From positions 248,001 through 312,000 of the forward strand of contig NZ_AP024901.1 of NCBI RefSeq assembly GCF_024347075.1: a stretch of DNA of 64,000 nucleotides, read 5' to 3'. Shown one piece after another: positions 18,978-28,284 of the stretch. The position numbers and the translations under genes were made by a program. A model generated the notes under the pieces. The model saw only the letters and a list, made by a program, of their open reading frames with translations, ran no database searches and was not told where the DNA came from. The stretch comes from Vibrio rarus. GTDB lineage: Bacteria > Pseudomonadota > Gammaproteobacteria > Enterobacterales > Vibrionaceae. How positions within the stretch are numbered: the stretch's first letter is position 1; the number at the start of each line of letters is the position of its first letter.

Positions 18978-19961
18978 CTAGTGCTCATTGATCAACAAAA
19001 CTATGGTTCCCCCCTTTAAACTGCTGCCATAATTGATGTTGATACCAAGACCGATATTATCGATAAAATCTTTAAAATAGGGAGGACTGACCAACCAACC
19101 AGCACTCCATTCATAATAACTGGTGGTTCCCATTGGCTCTTGCAGATCTTTGCCTATATCAATACGTCGTATACTGCTGAATAGGGTTTGCCCGTAGCCA
19201 CCCCAGTGTGTAACATCATAAAATCCTTTAATGCCGTTAATCCAATACCAGCCCTCAGGGTTACCTACGTCGCCCTCGTTGGCTTCGCCCCAACCTACGC
19301 CATAGAAGTATTTCATCTCAGTGAAGGCTTCCCAATGACCCCAGTCTTGCTCTTTGGTGTAGTGAAGCTCGGCACTTGGCTTAAACGTCACCGCCCACGC
19401 ATTGGTGTTAAAGGCCCGACCTTCTAATTGGTCCTTGTAAAATAGGGTAAAGGAATTTCGGTAAGTGTAATCATTGCGATAATGCATAAAGTTGGTATCT
19501 AAGCCCGAATTTAAGCTCAAATTTTCAGTCAAAGGATAGTTAACCCAATATTTTCCCGATAAGGTAAACGTTTGATCGACGCTGGTATCCTCTGGCTCTA
19601 TTGTTGTGTCACCAAAGGCGATATCCCGTTTTGTTTTCAGGTATGAGCCAACAAAGGTGATGTTTTGTTGTAAAACTTGGTCACCTTTTAGCGGAACGTC
19701 GTGTAATTTGATCGTATAAGGAATAGTGTAAATAGCAATTTGCTTGCGCAGCTCTAAGGATTCTTCACTGCCTATATTGTCGTTATCTGTGGTAATAAAA
19801 CTGTTGGGGTCAAAGTCTTGGAAACCAAAAGAGATAGCTTCGCTGTCACTGAGCAATACCGCGGTTGCAAAGTTCTGCTCCAGTACCTTCCGTAATACAG
19901 GGTCCGCATGAGAGGTCAAACATATCAGCATAGTGACAAGAAAAACTAGGTAACGTTTCAA
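18978..19961 (-). CDS. Outer-membrane beta-barrel protein (solitary autotransporter-barrel type)
   Basis: A signal peptide (KRYLVFLVTMLICLTSHA) is followed by about 305 residues made of alternating hydrophobic/polar strands rich in Tyr, Trp, Phe and Gly, which reads as an outer-membrane barrel. It resembles Vibrio proteins annotated as 'solitary outer membrane autotransporter beta-barrel domain', but I recognise it only by overall look. The best start is a TTG with GGAG five bases upstream; no ATG gives a proper signal peptide with a ribosome site. No passenger domain is present. Confidence 0.55.
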   Translation of the reverse strand: MKRYLVFLVTMLICLTSHADPVLRKVLEQNFATAVLLSDSEAISFGFQDFDPNSFITTDNDNIGSEESLELRKQIAIYTIPYTIKLHDVPLKGDQVLQQNITFVGSYLKTKRDIAFGDTTIEPEDTSVDQTFTLSGKYWVNYPLTENLSLNSGLDTNFMHYRNDYTYRNSFTLFYKDQLEGRAFNTNAWAVTFKPSAELHYTKEQDWGHWEAFTEMKYFYGVGWGEANEGDVGNPEGWYWINGIKGFYDVTHWGGYGQTLFSSIRRIDIGKDLQEPMGTTSYYEWSAGWLVSPPYFKDFIDNIGLGININYGSSLKGGTIVLLINEH

Positions 19962-20242
19962 GCATACTCCATATAAAAGCAACGTTAAGACTGTTACTAA
20001 ACAATAACCAGTTTAAGGCGAGCTTTCACTAATTTTTTTTGTGTTCTTTCTTTGCATATAGCGCAATGAAACTAGATTACATACCGTATGCCGTTTGTTT
20101 ACCCTAATAATGTTGGAAATTTCACCACATTGATGAACCTCTGTTTATTTTTATAAGATCCATCACCCAATAGCTTTGTTTAGTTTGACATTTTTAAGTA
20201 ACTTTTTACGATGAATACACCATTACAACTAGGTATATCCTT

Positions 20243-20677
20243 ATGTCAGAAATAATTGAAGATCAAACCATCGATCTAAGTGAAGTTTCAGCCGAACTAC
20301 GCCAAGTCATCATCTTTGATGAAGTGCCAGAGCAAATGTTCCAAATGGTTGTTTCCATACATGAGGCAGGTGAAGAAGAAGTACGTAAAGCTTGGGACGA
20401 ACTCCCTGCCAGCGCACAAAATGTGGTTGATAACTTTGAGCAGTTTCATGCACTCACTTCAGTAAGCCAATCTTTTGCCGGAGTTGGGCTTTTAGAAGAG
20501 TTTCCTAGCTTAAATATCCCTAAAGATATGTCTGAGGAAGAGGTCAATGCTTACAAAGCACAGATGTTAGATCAAGTGCTGATGAATTGTATTAAAGACA
20601 TGTGTAAACAGATGAAAAAAGCACGTCGCGACCCTATCTTAAAGCGCGATTTTAACAACGTATTTATAAAAGACTAA
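20243..20677 (+). CDS. DUF3069-like protein
   Basis: A 144-residue acidic, helical, cytoplasmic protein (no signal, no membrane segment) resembling the DUF3069 family of Vibrio and Shewanella; function unknown. Features include LRQVIIFDEVPEQMFQMV near the N terminus and a basic C terminus (KKARRDPILKRDF). It is monocistronic, divergent from the barrel gene and convergent with modC. An inverted repeat GCGCTCG...CGAGCGC shortly after the stop may end the transcript. Confidence 0.6.
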   Translation: MSEIIEDQTIDLSEVSAELRQVIIFDEVPEQMFQMVVSIHEAGEEEVRKAWDELPASAQNVVDNFEQFHALTSVSQSFAGVGLLEEFPSLNIPKDMSEEEVNAYKAQMLDQVLMNCIKDMCKQMKKARRDPILKRDFNNVFIKD

Positions 20678-20782
20678 TCGTCACAGCGCTCGGGATGATC
20701 AAAAACAGCTCGAGCGCACGTTCACCATAATAAGGCCGTCTACTGCAACACTTTTTGCTCTAGGTAATGGGTCATTAGAAAG

Positions 20783-21877
20783 TTAATAGTTGGCCAGATT
20801 TTGCTGAGTAAAGCTCACCCCTTTTATTTGTGCATACACCTTTTGCCCCACGTGTAAGCCAAGATCATCGGTCGCCCACTGAGTTAAATTCGACTTTAAT
20901 AACAGTTGTTCATTTAATGAACATGTCAGCAAATTTGAATGGCTATTTAATGGTGAAATACCCGTGATCACCACCGGCAACACATTACGAATTGACCCGA
21001 CCAAATTCGGTGACAGCGTCACAGAGACATCCTGCGCATCAATTCTGATACGCATACTTTGACCCACTTTATCTGTAAAGTCTTGTTCGGGCACCCATAA
21101 GGAGTGTTGCGCTATATTCATTTTTCGCATGGCGTAGTTAGGATGACGTTCGGCGACAGTAGCGGTGAGCAACGTACTGTGCCTTTCCCCCTCTTGCCAT
21201 AATGCCAAACTCGGCCCATTCCAAACCTCTTCCACTGTACCAAAGTCGACGACTTGCCCCTTATCTAACACCAAAAGATGATCCGCTAAGTGCATCACCT
21301 CTTCCAAGCTATGCGTGACATAAACGATGGGAATATCAATAGTTGCAGACAATTGATTTAAGTATTTGAGAACCTCACGCTTACGTGGCAAATCTAAACT
21401 CGCTAATGGTTCATCCATTAACAGAAGTTGAGGTTCACTGAGTAAGGCACGGGCAATGGCCACCCTCTGTTTTTCTCCACCACTTAAGGTATTCGGCTTT
21501 GCTTGTAATAAATGGGCAATGCCTAATAGGGTCGTCAGTTGTGTAAAGCGCGAGGTGATGGCCGAATTGGTTGCGCCAAACAGTAAATTCTGTTGAACGG
21601 ACAAATGAGGAAATAAGCGTGCATCTTGGAACACCATCGCCACTTTGCGCTTCCATACCGGAACATAGCACTTACTTTCACTATCAAGTAACAGGCGCTC
21701 ATTGAGAATTATTTTGCCCGATTGAGGGGCGAGTAACCCTGACAACACATTCAATAATGTAGATTTACCGCTCCCAGAGCGACCAAACACAGCAGTCACT
21801 CCATTATTTGGCAGGTGCGCAGCCATAGAAAAGTGTTGCTCTGCAAATTGATGTTGAAATGAGAATTGAAAGGTCAT
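20783..21877 (-). CDS. modC: Molybdate ABC transporter ATP-binding protein
   Basis: ModC energises molybdate uptake. Walker A GRSGSGKST, signature LSGGEKQRVAIARAL, Walker B LLLMDEPLASLD and the H-loop VTHSLEEV are intact in residues 1-230. The C-terminal third (about 285-364) is the TOBE/MOP molybdate-binding regulatory region. I chose the ATG that overlaps the modB stop (ATGA); the frame is open 14 codons further upstream inside modB. Last gene of modABC. Confidence 0.95.
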   Translation of the reverse strand: MTFQFSFQHQFAEQHFSMAAHLPNNGVTAVFGRSGSGKSTLLNVLSGLLAPQSGKIILNERLLLDSESKCYVPVWKRKVAMVFQDARLFPHLSVQQNLLFGATNSAITSRFTQLTTLLGIAHLLQAKPNTLSGGEKQRVAIARALLSEPQLLLMDEPLASLDLPRKREVLKYLNQLSATIDIPIVYVTHSLEEVMHLADHLLVLDKGQVVDFGTVEEVWNGPSLALWQEGERHSTLLTATVAERHPNYAMRKMNIAQHSLWVPEQDFTDKVGQSMRIRIDAQDVSVTLSPNLVGSIRNVLPVVITGISPLNSHSNLLTCSLNEQLLLKSNLTQWATDDLGLHVGQKVYAQIKGVSFTQQNLANY

Positions 21878-22566
21878 TGTATTAACCCCAATTTTTGCTG
21901 AGAGCGACGAGACAACCATTCACTAACAAATAAAGAAATAAGCGCAATTGCCACCGCTAATAAACATAAGCGCATGGCCTCAAACTCCGCTCCAGGAGTT
22001 TCCAAAAAGCTGAACATCGCCAGAGGAATCGTCTGGGTTTCCCCTGGAATGTTTGAAACAAAGGTAATAGTGGCACCAAACTCCCCCAAACTTCGCGCAA
22101 AAGCCAGCACCAAACCCGATATTACTCCGGGCATGATCAACGGTAAGGTAATTCGCCAAAAAACCTTAAATGGACTCGCGCCTAAGGTCATGGCTGCTTC
22201 TTCAAGTTTGCGATCTACCGCCAAAATACTTAAACGAATTGAGCGCACCATTAGTGGTAACGCCACCACCGCTGAAGCCAATGCTGCCCCTTTCCAACTA
22301 AATGAAAAATCAATGCCTAGGTAGGTATTGAGCCACTGTCCTAATGCCCCTTGTTTACCAAACAAGATCAGTAACACATAACCAATCACCACCGGAGGCA
22401 ACACCAGCGGTAGATGGATGATCCCATCGAGCAAGCTTTTGCCGTAAAACTCTTTTTTAGCCAATAGCCAAGCTAAAGCGATGCCCACAGGCAAAATCGA
22501 AATACTGGCCACTATCGCGACCTTTAAACTTAGGGTGAGAGCAATGATCTCAAGCTCAGTTAGCAT
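21874..22566 (-). CDS. modB: Molybdate ABC transporter permease
   Basis: ModB is the membrane channel of the molybdate importer. It has about five membrane helices and the EAA loop that contacts ModC, at about residues 120-140 (EEAAMTLGASPFKVFWRITL). The length of 230 residues matches the family. It overlaps modA by 11 bases and modC by 4, so the three subunits are translated together. Confidence 0.95.
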   Translation of the reverse strand: MLTELEIIALTLSLKVAIVASISILPVGIALAWLLAKKEFYGKSLLDGIIHLPLVLPPVVIGYVLLILFGKQGALGQWLNTYLGIDFSFSWKGAALASAVVALPLMVRSIRLSILAVDRKLEEAAMTLGASPFKVFWRITLPLIMPGVISGLVLAFARSLGEFGATITFVSNIPGETQTIPLAMFSFLETPGAEFEAMRLCLLAVAIALISLFVSEWLSRRSQQKLGLIQ

Positions 22567-23320
22567 TAGCGTTCTCTATTGGGCTAAATCCTAGTTCAGA
22601 TAACCTCTGTTGCATTAAAGGGCTTAACATAATGTGGTAAACCTCGTGAGCGTGTGCTTTATCACTTAATAACAACATTGGGTAGGTGATGTGTGAATAA
22701 TAGCGACGCGGGATCGGCGCTAATACTTTGACTTTTGTAGACAAGTTTGCGTCAGTGGCATAAACGATGCCAACAGGCACTTGCCCCCGCTCCACCATGG
22801 CCAAGACCGCGCGAGTGTTTTTCATTGGCGCAATCTGCTGTTGCAATACAGGCCATACCCCCATGGATTGCAGCGCCTCCTTGGCGTAAATCCCCACCGG
22901 AACAGTATGAGTTTCACCAACAGCGATTCGGCCATGGCCAATAATCTGTTGCCAACGTTCAGGCTTGCTAAGATCCTCAATAGGTATGGTAGGGAGATGG
23001 TCAGCGGTAATTGCCACCAGACGGTTACTGGCGATAATATGCGACGGCTGAACCCCATATTGAGGCTCTACATACGCCATCCATTGTTGATTAGCCGAAA
23101 TAAAAATATCCGCAGGTGCCCCATTGGATATCTGTCTTGCTATAGAGGAAGATGAACCAAAAACGCCTTTAACCTCAATACCTTGCTCTGCCGCTACTGC
23201 AGTTAATTGCTGCACCACTTGCGTCATCGACGAAGCCGCGTACACATACACCGTTTGCGTTGATTTAGCAAAAGATGACCAAGAATAAAGGCTCAATAAA
23301 ACAATCAGAATACAACGCAT
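22556..23320 (-). CDS. modA: Molybdate-binding periplasmic protein
   Basis: ModA captures molybdate in the periplasm. A signal peptide (about residues 1-18) precedes the binding domain, with VYVYAASSMTQVVQQL and VFGSSSSIARQISNGAPADI, which supply oxyanion-contacting serines, and PVGIVYATDA near the C terminus. It is the first gene of modABC. I found no ModE palindrome (TATAT-type) or molybdenum-cofactor riboswitch in the 62 bp before it, and no modE in the window. Confidence 0.95.
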   Translation of the reverse strand: MRCILIVLLSLYSWSSFAKSTQTVYVYAASSMTQVVQQLTAVAAEQGIEVKGVFGSSSSIARQISNGAPADIFISANQQWMAYVEPQYGVQPSHIIASNRLVAITADHLPTIPIEDLSKPERWQQIIGHGRIAVGETHTVPVGIYAKEALQSMGVWPVLQQQIAPMKNTRAVLAMVERGQVPVGIVYATDANLSTKVKVLAPIPRRYYSHITYPMLLLSDKAHAHEVYHIMLSPLMQQRLSELGFSPIENANAN

Positions 23321-23382
23321 AAAGTACTAAGTAATGATTAAATAAAGTCAATATGCCCTCTAATGAAGGCACTCATAATGAA

Positions 23383-24030
23383 TTACTTGCTCACCTTTGG
23401 TTGTATAAACTTACGACTCACGTCGACAATGGCCACATCACGAACAAAACTGCGGCCCAGTAATACGGGAAAATCAAGATGAGAGCGGTCCACCAATGTA
23501 AATTCAGTTTTCTCTTTTAGATCTGACACTTGAATCCACACTGCAACCACAGGGCGTTTATCTGGCGCATCGGAACTGGACTGTTTTACCTTAGCAAAAC
23601 GAACCACAGGCAAACTGATTTCTTTGCCTACTTTGCCTTTTTGTGCAGGCTTGAATTTGACCCATTGTTTACCGTCACGTTCAAACTCTTTTACTTCAAC
23701 AGCCGACAATGATGAAGTGGTAGCACCGGAGTCTACGCGCGCTTTAGCGGTGGCTTTAAACTCAGGAAAATAGACCCACTCTTGTTCGCCAAGAATCAAC
23801 TTACCATCTGCTGTTTTAGTGGCAGCGGCAACGGCAGGCTTCACCTCTTTTTCCTCTTCCACCATTATAGGTTCGTCTTTTTCCACCACTTCCTCTATGC
23901 CTTCTTCGGTTTCTTGTTCCATTACCGGCGGCTCAAACTTCACATCCTTTTGTGATTGATCCTGCGTAGTGGAACAAGCGGCTAGAGAGCCTGTGGCTAA
24001 AGCGATACTTAAAATTTTCCAATGTTTCAT
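23383..24030 (-). CDS. Retropepsin-like lipoprotein (PF05618 'ATP-dependent zinc protease' family)
   Basis: A lipobox (SLAAC) is followed by an acidic linker (about residues 30-75, Glu/Val/Lys-rich) and a domain of about 140 residues. Its ARVDSGATTSSLSA resembles the catalytic DSG/DTG turn of retropepsin-like aspartic proteases, and LLGRSFVRD the closing motif. The family was historically named ATP-dependent zinc protease, but the motif argues for an aspartic fold. The start is the ATG with GAGG eight bases upstream. Substrate unknown. Confidence 0.72.
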   Translation of the reverse strand: MKHWKILSIALATGSLAACSTTQDQSQKDVKFEPPVMEQETEEGIEEVVEKDEPIMVEEEKEVKPAVAAATKTADGKLILGEQEWVYFPEFKATAKARVDSGATTSSLSAVEVKEFERDGKQWVKFKPAQKGKVGKEISLPVVRFAKVKQSSSDAPDKRPVVAVWIQVSDLKEKTEFTLVDRSHLDFPVLLGRSFVRDVAIVDVSRKFIQPKVSK

Positions 24031-24065
24031 CCAATCCACCTCGTCATATTTAAGTTGTCATAATT

Positions 24066-25247
24066 TTATCGCACTTTTGCTATGGCAGATGCAACATAAT
24101 TGAGATCTTGCTCTCTTAAGCCAGCAATATTAATTCGTCCATCATTTACACCATATACAGCAAACTCTTCACGCAAGCGAATCATTTGCTCGGAAGTGTA
24201 GCCCAGCACACTAAACATGCCCTTATGCTGTTTAATAAAGTCGAAGTCGTTGGTTTGAGTACGTTTTTCCAGTTCAAGGCACAAGTTGTGTCGCAAACTC
24301 ACCAAACGCAAACGCATTTGCTCAAGTTCATTAAACCATGCTGCTTTTAAGTCATTGTCTAACAGTATCGTTTTAACTATAGACGCCCCATGAGCCGGAG
24401 GCATAGTATAAGAAGTTCTGGATATTTGTAGTACTTTGCCTCGTGCATTTGCCGCATGAGTCCCGTTTTTGGCAACAATAATGGCACTGCCTGTTCGTTC
24501 ACGGTATAAACCAAAATTCTTAGAACAAGAACTGGTCACCAATAGCTCTGGTAAGTGCTCAGCCATATACCTAACCCCAAACGCATCTTGCTCAAGACCG
24601 TCACCAAATCCCTGATAGGCAATATCAATGAAAGGTAAGAAGCCTTGTTTGTGCGCCAGTTCAGTCACTTGTTTCCAAGCCTCTGGAGACAAATCTGCGC
24701 CAGTGGGATTATGACAACAGCCATGCAGCAGAACCACGTCTTTGGCTTTGACTTTAGCAAGATCATCCAGCATTGCTGCGGTATCTACTTGCTTAGTTTT
24801 TACATCAAAATAGCGGTAATGTTTTACTTTGAGTCCGGCCGCTTCCATCACTGGTTGATGATTCACATAGCTCGGATTGCTCAGCCACACAGTGGCATTT
24901 GGATGAGAAAATGCAATCAGTTCCGCCAACATGCGTAAGCCGCCACTGGCTCCCGGTGTTTGTATGGATGTCGCACGCTGTGCAATAGCGCTATCAGGTA
25001 ATACCAGACTTAATGCTGCCGCATTAAACTCTTCGTCACCGGCCATGCCCACGTAGGCTTTTGTTGTTTGCTGTTGCAACACAATGTTTTGCGCTTGCAG
25101 CACCGATTGCATTACTGGAGTGACACCGTCACTATTTTTGTAGACGCCAATCCCCAGATCCACTTTTGTGTCACGTTGATCTAGACGAGAAGCTTGAGAT
25201 AAAGACAGGATAGGATCCTGTACAGGTGCAGGTAAATTTGAAAACAT
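24066..25247 (-). CDS. Aspartate/aromatic amino-acid aminotransferase
   Basis: A PLP-dependent class I aminotransferase of the AspC/TyrB group (about 393 residues). The Schiff-base lysine lies in TSSCSKNFGLYRERTG, with GCCHNPTGADLS as the PLP-aspartate region and an Arg-rich SRTSYTMPPAHGA block. It would interconvert aspartate or aromatic amino acids with their keto acids; sequence alone does not choose between aspC and tyrB. The start may be this ATG or a GTG three codons upstream. Confidence 0.93.
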   Translation of the reverse strand: MFSNLPAPVQDPILSLSQASRLDQRDTKVDLGIGVYKNSDGVTPVMQSVLQAQNIVLQQQTTKAYVGMAGDEEFNAAALSLVLPDSAIAQRATSIQTPGASGGLRMLAELIAFSHPNATVWLSNPSYVNHQPVMEAAGLKVKHYRYFDVKTKQVDTAAMLDDLAKVKAKDVVLLHGCCHNPTGADLSPEAWKQVTELAHKQGFLPFIDIAYQGFGDGLEQDAFGVRYMAEHLPELLVTSSCSKNFGLYRERTGSAIIVAKNGTHAANARGKVLQISRTSYTMPPAHGASIVKTILLDNDLKAAWFNELEQMRLRLVSLRHNLCLELEKRTQTNDFDFIKQHKGMFSVLGYTSEQMIRLREEFAVYGVNDGRINIAGLREQDLNYVASAIAKVR

Positions 25248-25401
25248 GAAAGTCACAACCCTTTGAAATTCATTTGGAGAGTGTCACGTTATCACTTGCG
25301 GGGGAAAATCGAAATAGCTAATCAGGGTTAAACTGGCTACACAGAGCATTTATGTTGAGCACGTATGAGACAAGTTACACCCTGCCCCATACGTTTAGGC
25401 T

Positions 25402-25872
25402 CTAATCCAAGGTAAATCGATGAATCACTTGATTAGAACTGCCACGCCACTCTAAACGAGCATCAAAAAGGTCCTTTTCAAATTTGCCATCAATAAAAGT
25501 ATCGACGTAGCTCATAACTTCTTGTTGTTGTTCGCTCAACTCGCTAAGTACATAGCCAGACCAAAGCCAAATGTCCTTACCCGGACACGATGCTTTGACC
25601 CGCTTCACCAGTTTTAATACTGCATCAAGGTTACCAGGAAATAGTGGGTCGCCCCCAGACAGTGACAAGCCCCGACGTTTAATTCGGCTATCGTTAAGAT
25701 CCGCAATAATTTGATCTTCCATTTCTTGGGTAAACAGATGCCCTGAGCTAGGAGACCAAGTGGACTGGTTATAACAGCCTCGACATTGATGGATGCAACC
25801 AGAAACAAACAGGGTACAACGCGTACCCAGTCCATTGACCACATCTATCGGATAATAATTATGATAATTCAT
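25402..25872 (-). CDS. nrdG: Anaerobic ribonucleotide reductase activating protein
   Basis: NrdG is the radical-SAM enzyme that installs the glycyl radical on NrdD. The 4Fe-4S motif is CIHQCRGCYNQSTW (about residues 26-33), followed by SGGDPLFPGNL that contacts SAM. The length of about 156 residues is normal. It follows nrdD after 15 bp and is co-transcribed with it. I chose the ATG; a GTG immediately upstream is in frame. Confidence 0.96.
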   Translation of the reverse strand: MNYHNYYPIDVVNGLGTRCTLFVSGCIHQCRGCYNQSTWSPSSGHLFTQEMEDQIIADLNDSRIKRRGLSLSGGDPLFPGNLDAVLKLVKRVKASCPGKDIWLWSGYVLSELSEQQQEVMSYVDTFIDGKFEKDLFDARLEWRGSSNQVIHRFTLD

Positions 25873-25890
25873 CACGACTTCTGCTTGTTA

Positions 25891-28011
25891 TTAAAGGTGT
25901 TTAACGCGACGTTTCACTTCTTCTTGCTTACCGAAGTTAAATGGACGCGCATCAGGACTGCCTAAGTAGCCACACACACGTCGTGTCACAGACACTTTTG
26001 ATGAGTCATGGTTACCACAGTTAGGGCAAGTAAACCCTTTACTTGTACAATCAAACTCGCCGTTATAACCACACTCATAGCACTCATCTATCGGCGTATT
26101 AGTGCCGTAATACGGTACGCGGCTGTACGCGTAATCCCAGACATTCTCTAATGCTTCAACATTACGTTGCATGTTAGGGAACTCGCCATAACAAATAAAG
26201 CCACCACTTGAAATGTGAGGATATGGCATTTCAAAATCAATTTTGTCGTACGGGTTAACTTTTTTCTCGACGTCCAAATGGAAACTATTAGTGTAATAAC
26301 CTTTATCCGTTACTCCTTTAATCACACCAAACTCTTTAGTGTCAATTTGGCAGAAACGGCTGCATAAGTTTTCACTTGGGGTGCCATAAAGACTAAACCC
26401 ATAACTGGTTTCTTCAGTCCATTGATCGACATTTTTCTTCAAGTAAGAGATCACCGCTAACGCTTTCTCTCTTAATGCGGCCTGATCAAACACATGCTCT
26501 TCGGTACCATACAGGGCGTTAATCGTCTCATGGATACCGATATAACCTAGAGAAATAGAAGCGCGACCATGTTTGAATATCTCAGCAACTGAATCATCAG
26601 GTTGCAGACGTACACCACATGCCCCTTCCATATATAGGATTGGCGCAACGCGTGCTTTGACATTTTCTAAGCGAGTGATGCGTGTCTCTAGAGCGCGACG
26701 AGCCGTGCTCAAGCGCTCATCAAGCAGTTCATAGAAACGCGCTTCACTGCCTTTAGCTTGTAAGGCAATGCGTGGCAGGTTAAGACTCACCACACCAAGG
26801 TTATTACGACCGTCATGGATCATCTCGCCATTTTCTTCATACACATCAAGGAAACTGCGACAGCCCATTGGCGTTTTAAATGATCCTGTTACTTCCACGA
26901 CTTTGTCGTAGTTTAAGATGTCAGGATACATACGCTTAGTCGCACACTCTAAGGCCAGTTGCTTAATTTCGTAACTTGGGTCGCTCGGCTTATGGTTTAA
27001 CCCATCTTTAATGCCAAACACCAATTTAGGGAATACCGCCGTTTTACTGTTTTTGCCCAGTCCTGCAATACGATTTTTAAGGATAGAGGTTTGAATTAAT
27101 TTTGATGCCCAAGATGCACCAAGACCAAAACCAAAGGTGACAAACGGTGTCTGCCCATTAGCGGTATGCAAAGTGTTGACTTCATACTCTAGGGATTGAA
27201 ACGCGTCGTAACACTCTTTTTCCGTACGTGAGCGTGCAAAAGCTTTAGGATCATGGATATCCCACTCTTTCGCCACTTGTAGGTGTTTATCGTAGCTGTG
27301 CATCACATAAGGTTCGAGCACTTCATCAATACGGTTAATGGTGGTACCACCGTAGATATGACTGGCCACTTGAGCGATAATTTGCGCTGTCACCGCCGTT
27401 GCTGTAGAAATAGATTTCGGGGTGTCTATCTCAGCGTTACCCATTTTAAAGCCATGTGTTAACATGCCTTTAAGATCGATAAGCATACAGTTGAACATTG
27501 GGAAAAATGGCGCATAATCAAGATCGTGGTAATGGATTTCACCGTGCTCATGAGCTTGCACGATATCACGAGGTAAAATATGCGTTTTAGCGTAATGCTT
27601 GGCCACAATACCGGCCAAAAGATCACGTTGCGTCGGGATCACTTTGCCATCTTTGTTGGCATTTTCGTTAAGAAGATCCGCATTCGATTGCTCTATTAAA
27701 CCTTGGATTTCTTTGTTGAGCGCACTTTTTTTCTCACGAGCCATATCACGGTCGTGACGATACTCGATGTATGAACGTGCCAATCCTTTATAAGAACCTT
27801 GCATCAGTTCATTTTCGACTAATGTTTGGATTTGTTGGATATCCACTTCTTGGCTATCCGCCAGTTGTCCCTCAACAGATAACGCAACGCCTTCAGCATA
27901 AGTTGATAAGTTTTCATCAACATCTGGCGCTGCACTTTGAATAGCGGCCACAATGCGATCTCTGGTGAATGGGGCAAGAGAGCCATCTCTTTTTAACACA
28001 ACTGGTTTCAC
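25891..28011 (-). CDS. nrdD: Anaerobic ribonucleoside-triphosphate reductase
   Basis: Class III ribonucleotide reductase, which makes dNTPs without oxygen. An N-terminal ATP cone (about residues 1-95) precedes the barrel domain. The C-terminal zinc site has CYECGYNGEFDC and CPNCG, and the glycyl-radical motif RRVCGYLGSPDARPFN is close to the end. All key residues are intact and the length (706) is normal. The upstream region carries an FNR palindrome and two NrdR-type boxes, consistent with induction in anaerobiosis and NrdR repression. Confidence 0.97.
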   Translation of the reverse strand: MKPVVLKRDGSLAPFTRDRIVAAIQSAAPDVDENLSTYAEGVALSVEGQLADSQEVDIQQIQTLVENELMQGSYKGLARSYIEYRHDRDMAREKKSALNKEIQGLIEQSNADLLNENANKDGKVIPTQRDLLAGIVAKHYAKTHILPRDIVQAHEHGEIHYHDLDYAPFFPMFNCMLIDLKGMLTHGFKMGNAEIDTPKSISTATAVTAQIIAQVASHIYGGTTINRIDEVLEPYVMHSYDKHLQVAKEWDIHDPKAFARSRTEKECYDAFQSLEYEVNTLHTANGQTPFVTFGFGLGASWASKLIQTSILKNRIAGLGKNSKTAVFPKLVFGIKDGLNHKPSDPSYEIKQLALECATKRMYPDILNYDKVVEVTGSFKTPMGCRSFLDVYEENGEMIHDGRNNLGVVSLNLPRIALQAKGSEARFYELLDERLSTARRALETRITRLENVKARVAPILYMEGACGVRLQPDDSVAEIFKHGRASISLGYIGIHETINALYGTEEHVFDQAALREKALAVISYLKKNVDQWTEETSYGFSLYGTPSENLCSRFCQIDTKEFGVIKGVTDKGYYTNSFHLDVEKKVNPYDKIDFEMPYPHISSGGFICYGEFPNMQRNVEALENVWDYAYSRVPYYGTNTPIDECYECGYNGEFDCTSKGFTCPNCGNHDSSKVSVTRRVCGYLGSPDARPFNFGKQEEVKRRVKHL

Positions 28012-28042
28012 AATTTCTCCTTACCCACAGCATATGCACAGA

Positions 28043-28090
28043 TACACTATATAGGGTATTTAACTTACGAATTAACACTACATATTGTGG
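28043..28090 (-). promoter_or_regulatory. Two candidate NrdR boxes upstream of nrdD
   Basis: ACACTATATAGGGTAT and ACACTACATATTGTGG start 31 bp apart and match the NrdR consensus ACACwATATwTwGTGT at 13 and 14 of 16 positions by eye. Paired boxes about three helical turns apart are the hallmark of NrdR operators. They lie 32-79 bp before the nrdD ATG, over or just downstream of the predicted start of transcription, as expected for repression. Confidence 0.65.
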
Positions 28091-28122
28091 CTGTATTTAA
28101 CGAGAAGCGCCACGAGATGTTC

Positions 28123-28136
28123 TTGATCTAGATCAA
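28123..28136 (-). promoter_or_regulatory. FNR-binding site of nrdDG
   Basis: TTGATctagATCAA is a perfect match to the FNR consensus TTGAT-N4-ATCAA. A -10-like TAAATA (minus strand) at 28094-28099 places the transcript start near 28088, so the FNR dyad centre falls at about -41.5, the class II activation position. Confidence 0.8.
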
Positions 28137-28284
28137 TATAAGGTTCAAGTTTATTATTTTGAGAACGATCTTTTACGAATAAAATACGCTACTCACATAA
28201 CGAAAAAAAAGCCTTTTTTTTTTGTGTATGGGTTGCATTTTTTGAAGTGCTTTAACGATGGGCTATTAACTGGAATATTAAATT

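Noticed and set aside
23321..23382. ModE site or molybdenum-cofactor riboswitch before modA
   Set aside because: The gap is only 62 bp and contains neither a TATAT-type ModE palindrome nor a structured leader.
28203..28223. Poly-A / GCC / poly-T inverted tract between nrdD and the secreted nuclease
   Set aside because: It could form a weak A-T hairpin but sits in a divergent promoter region where a terminator would not be expected.
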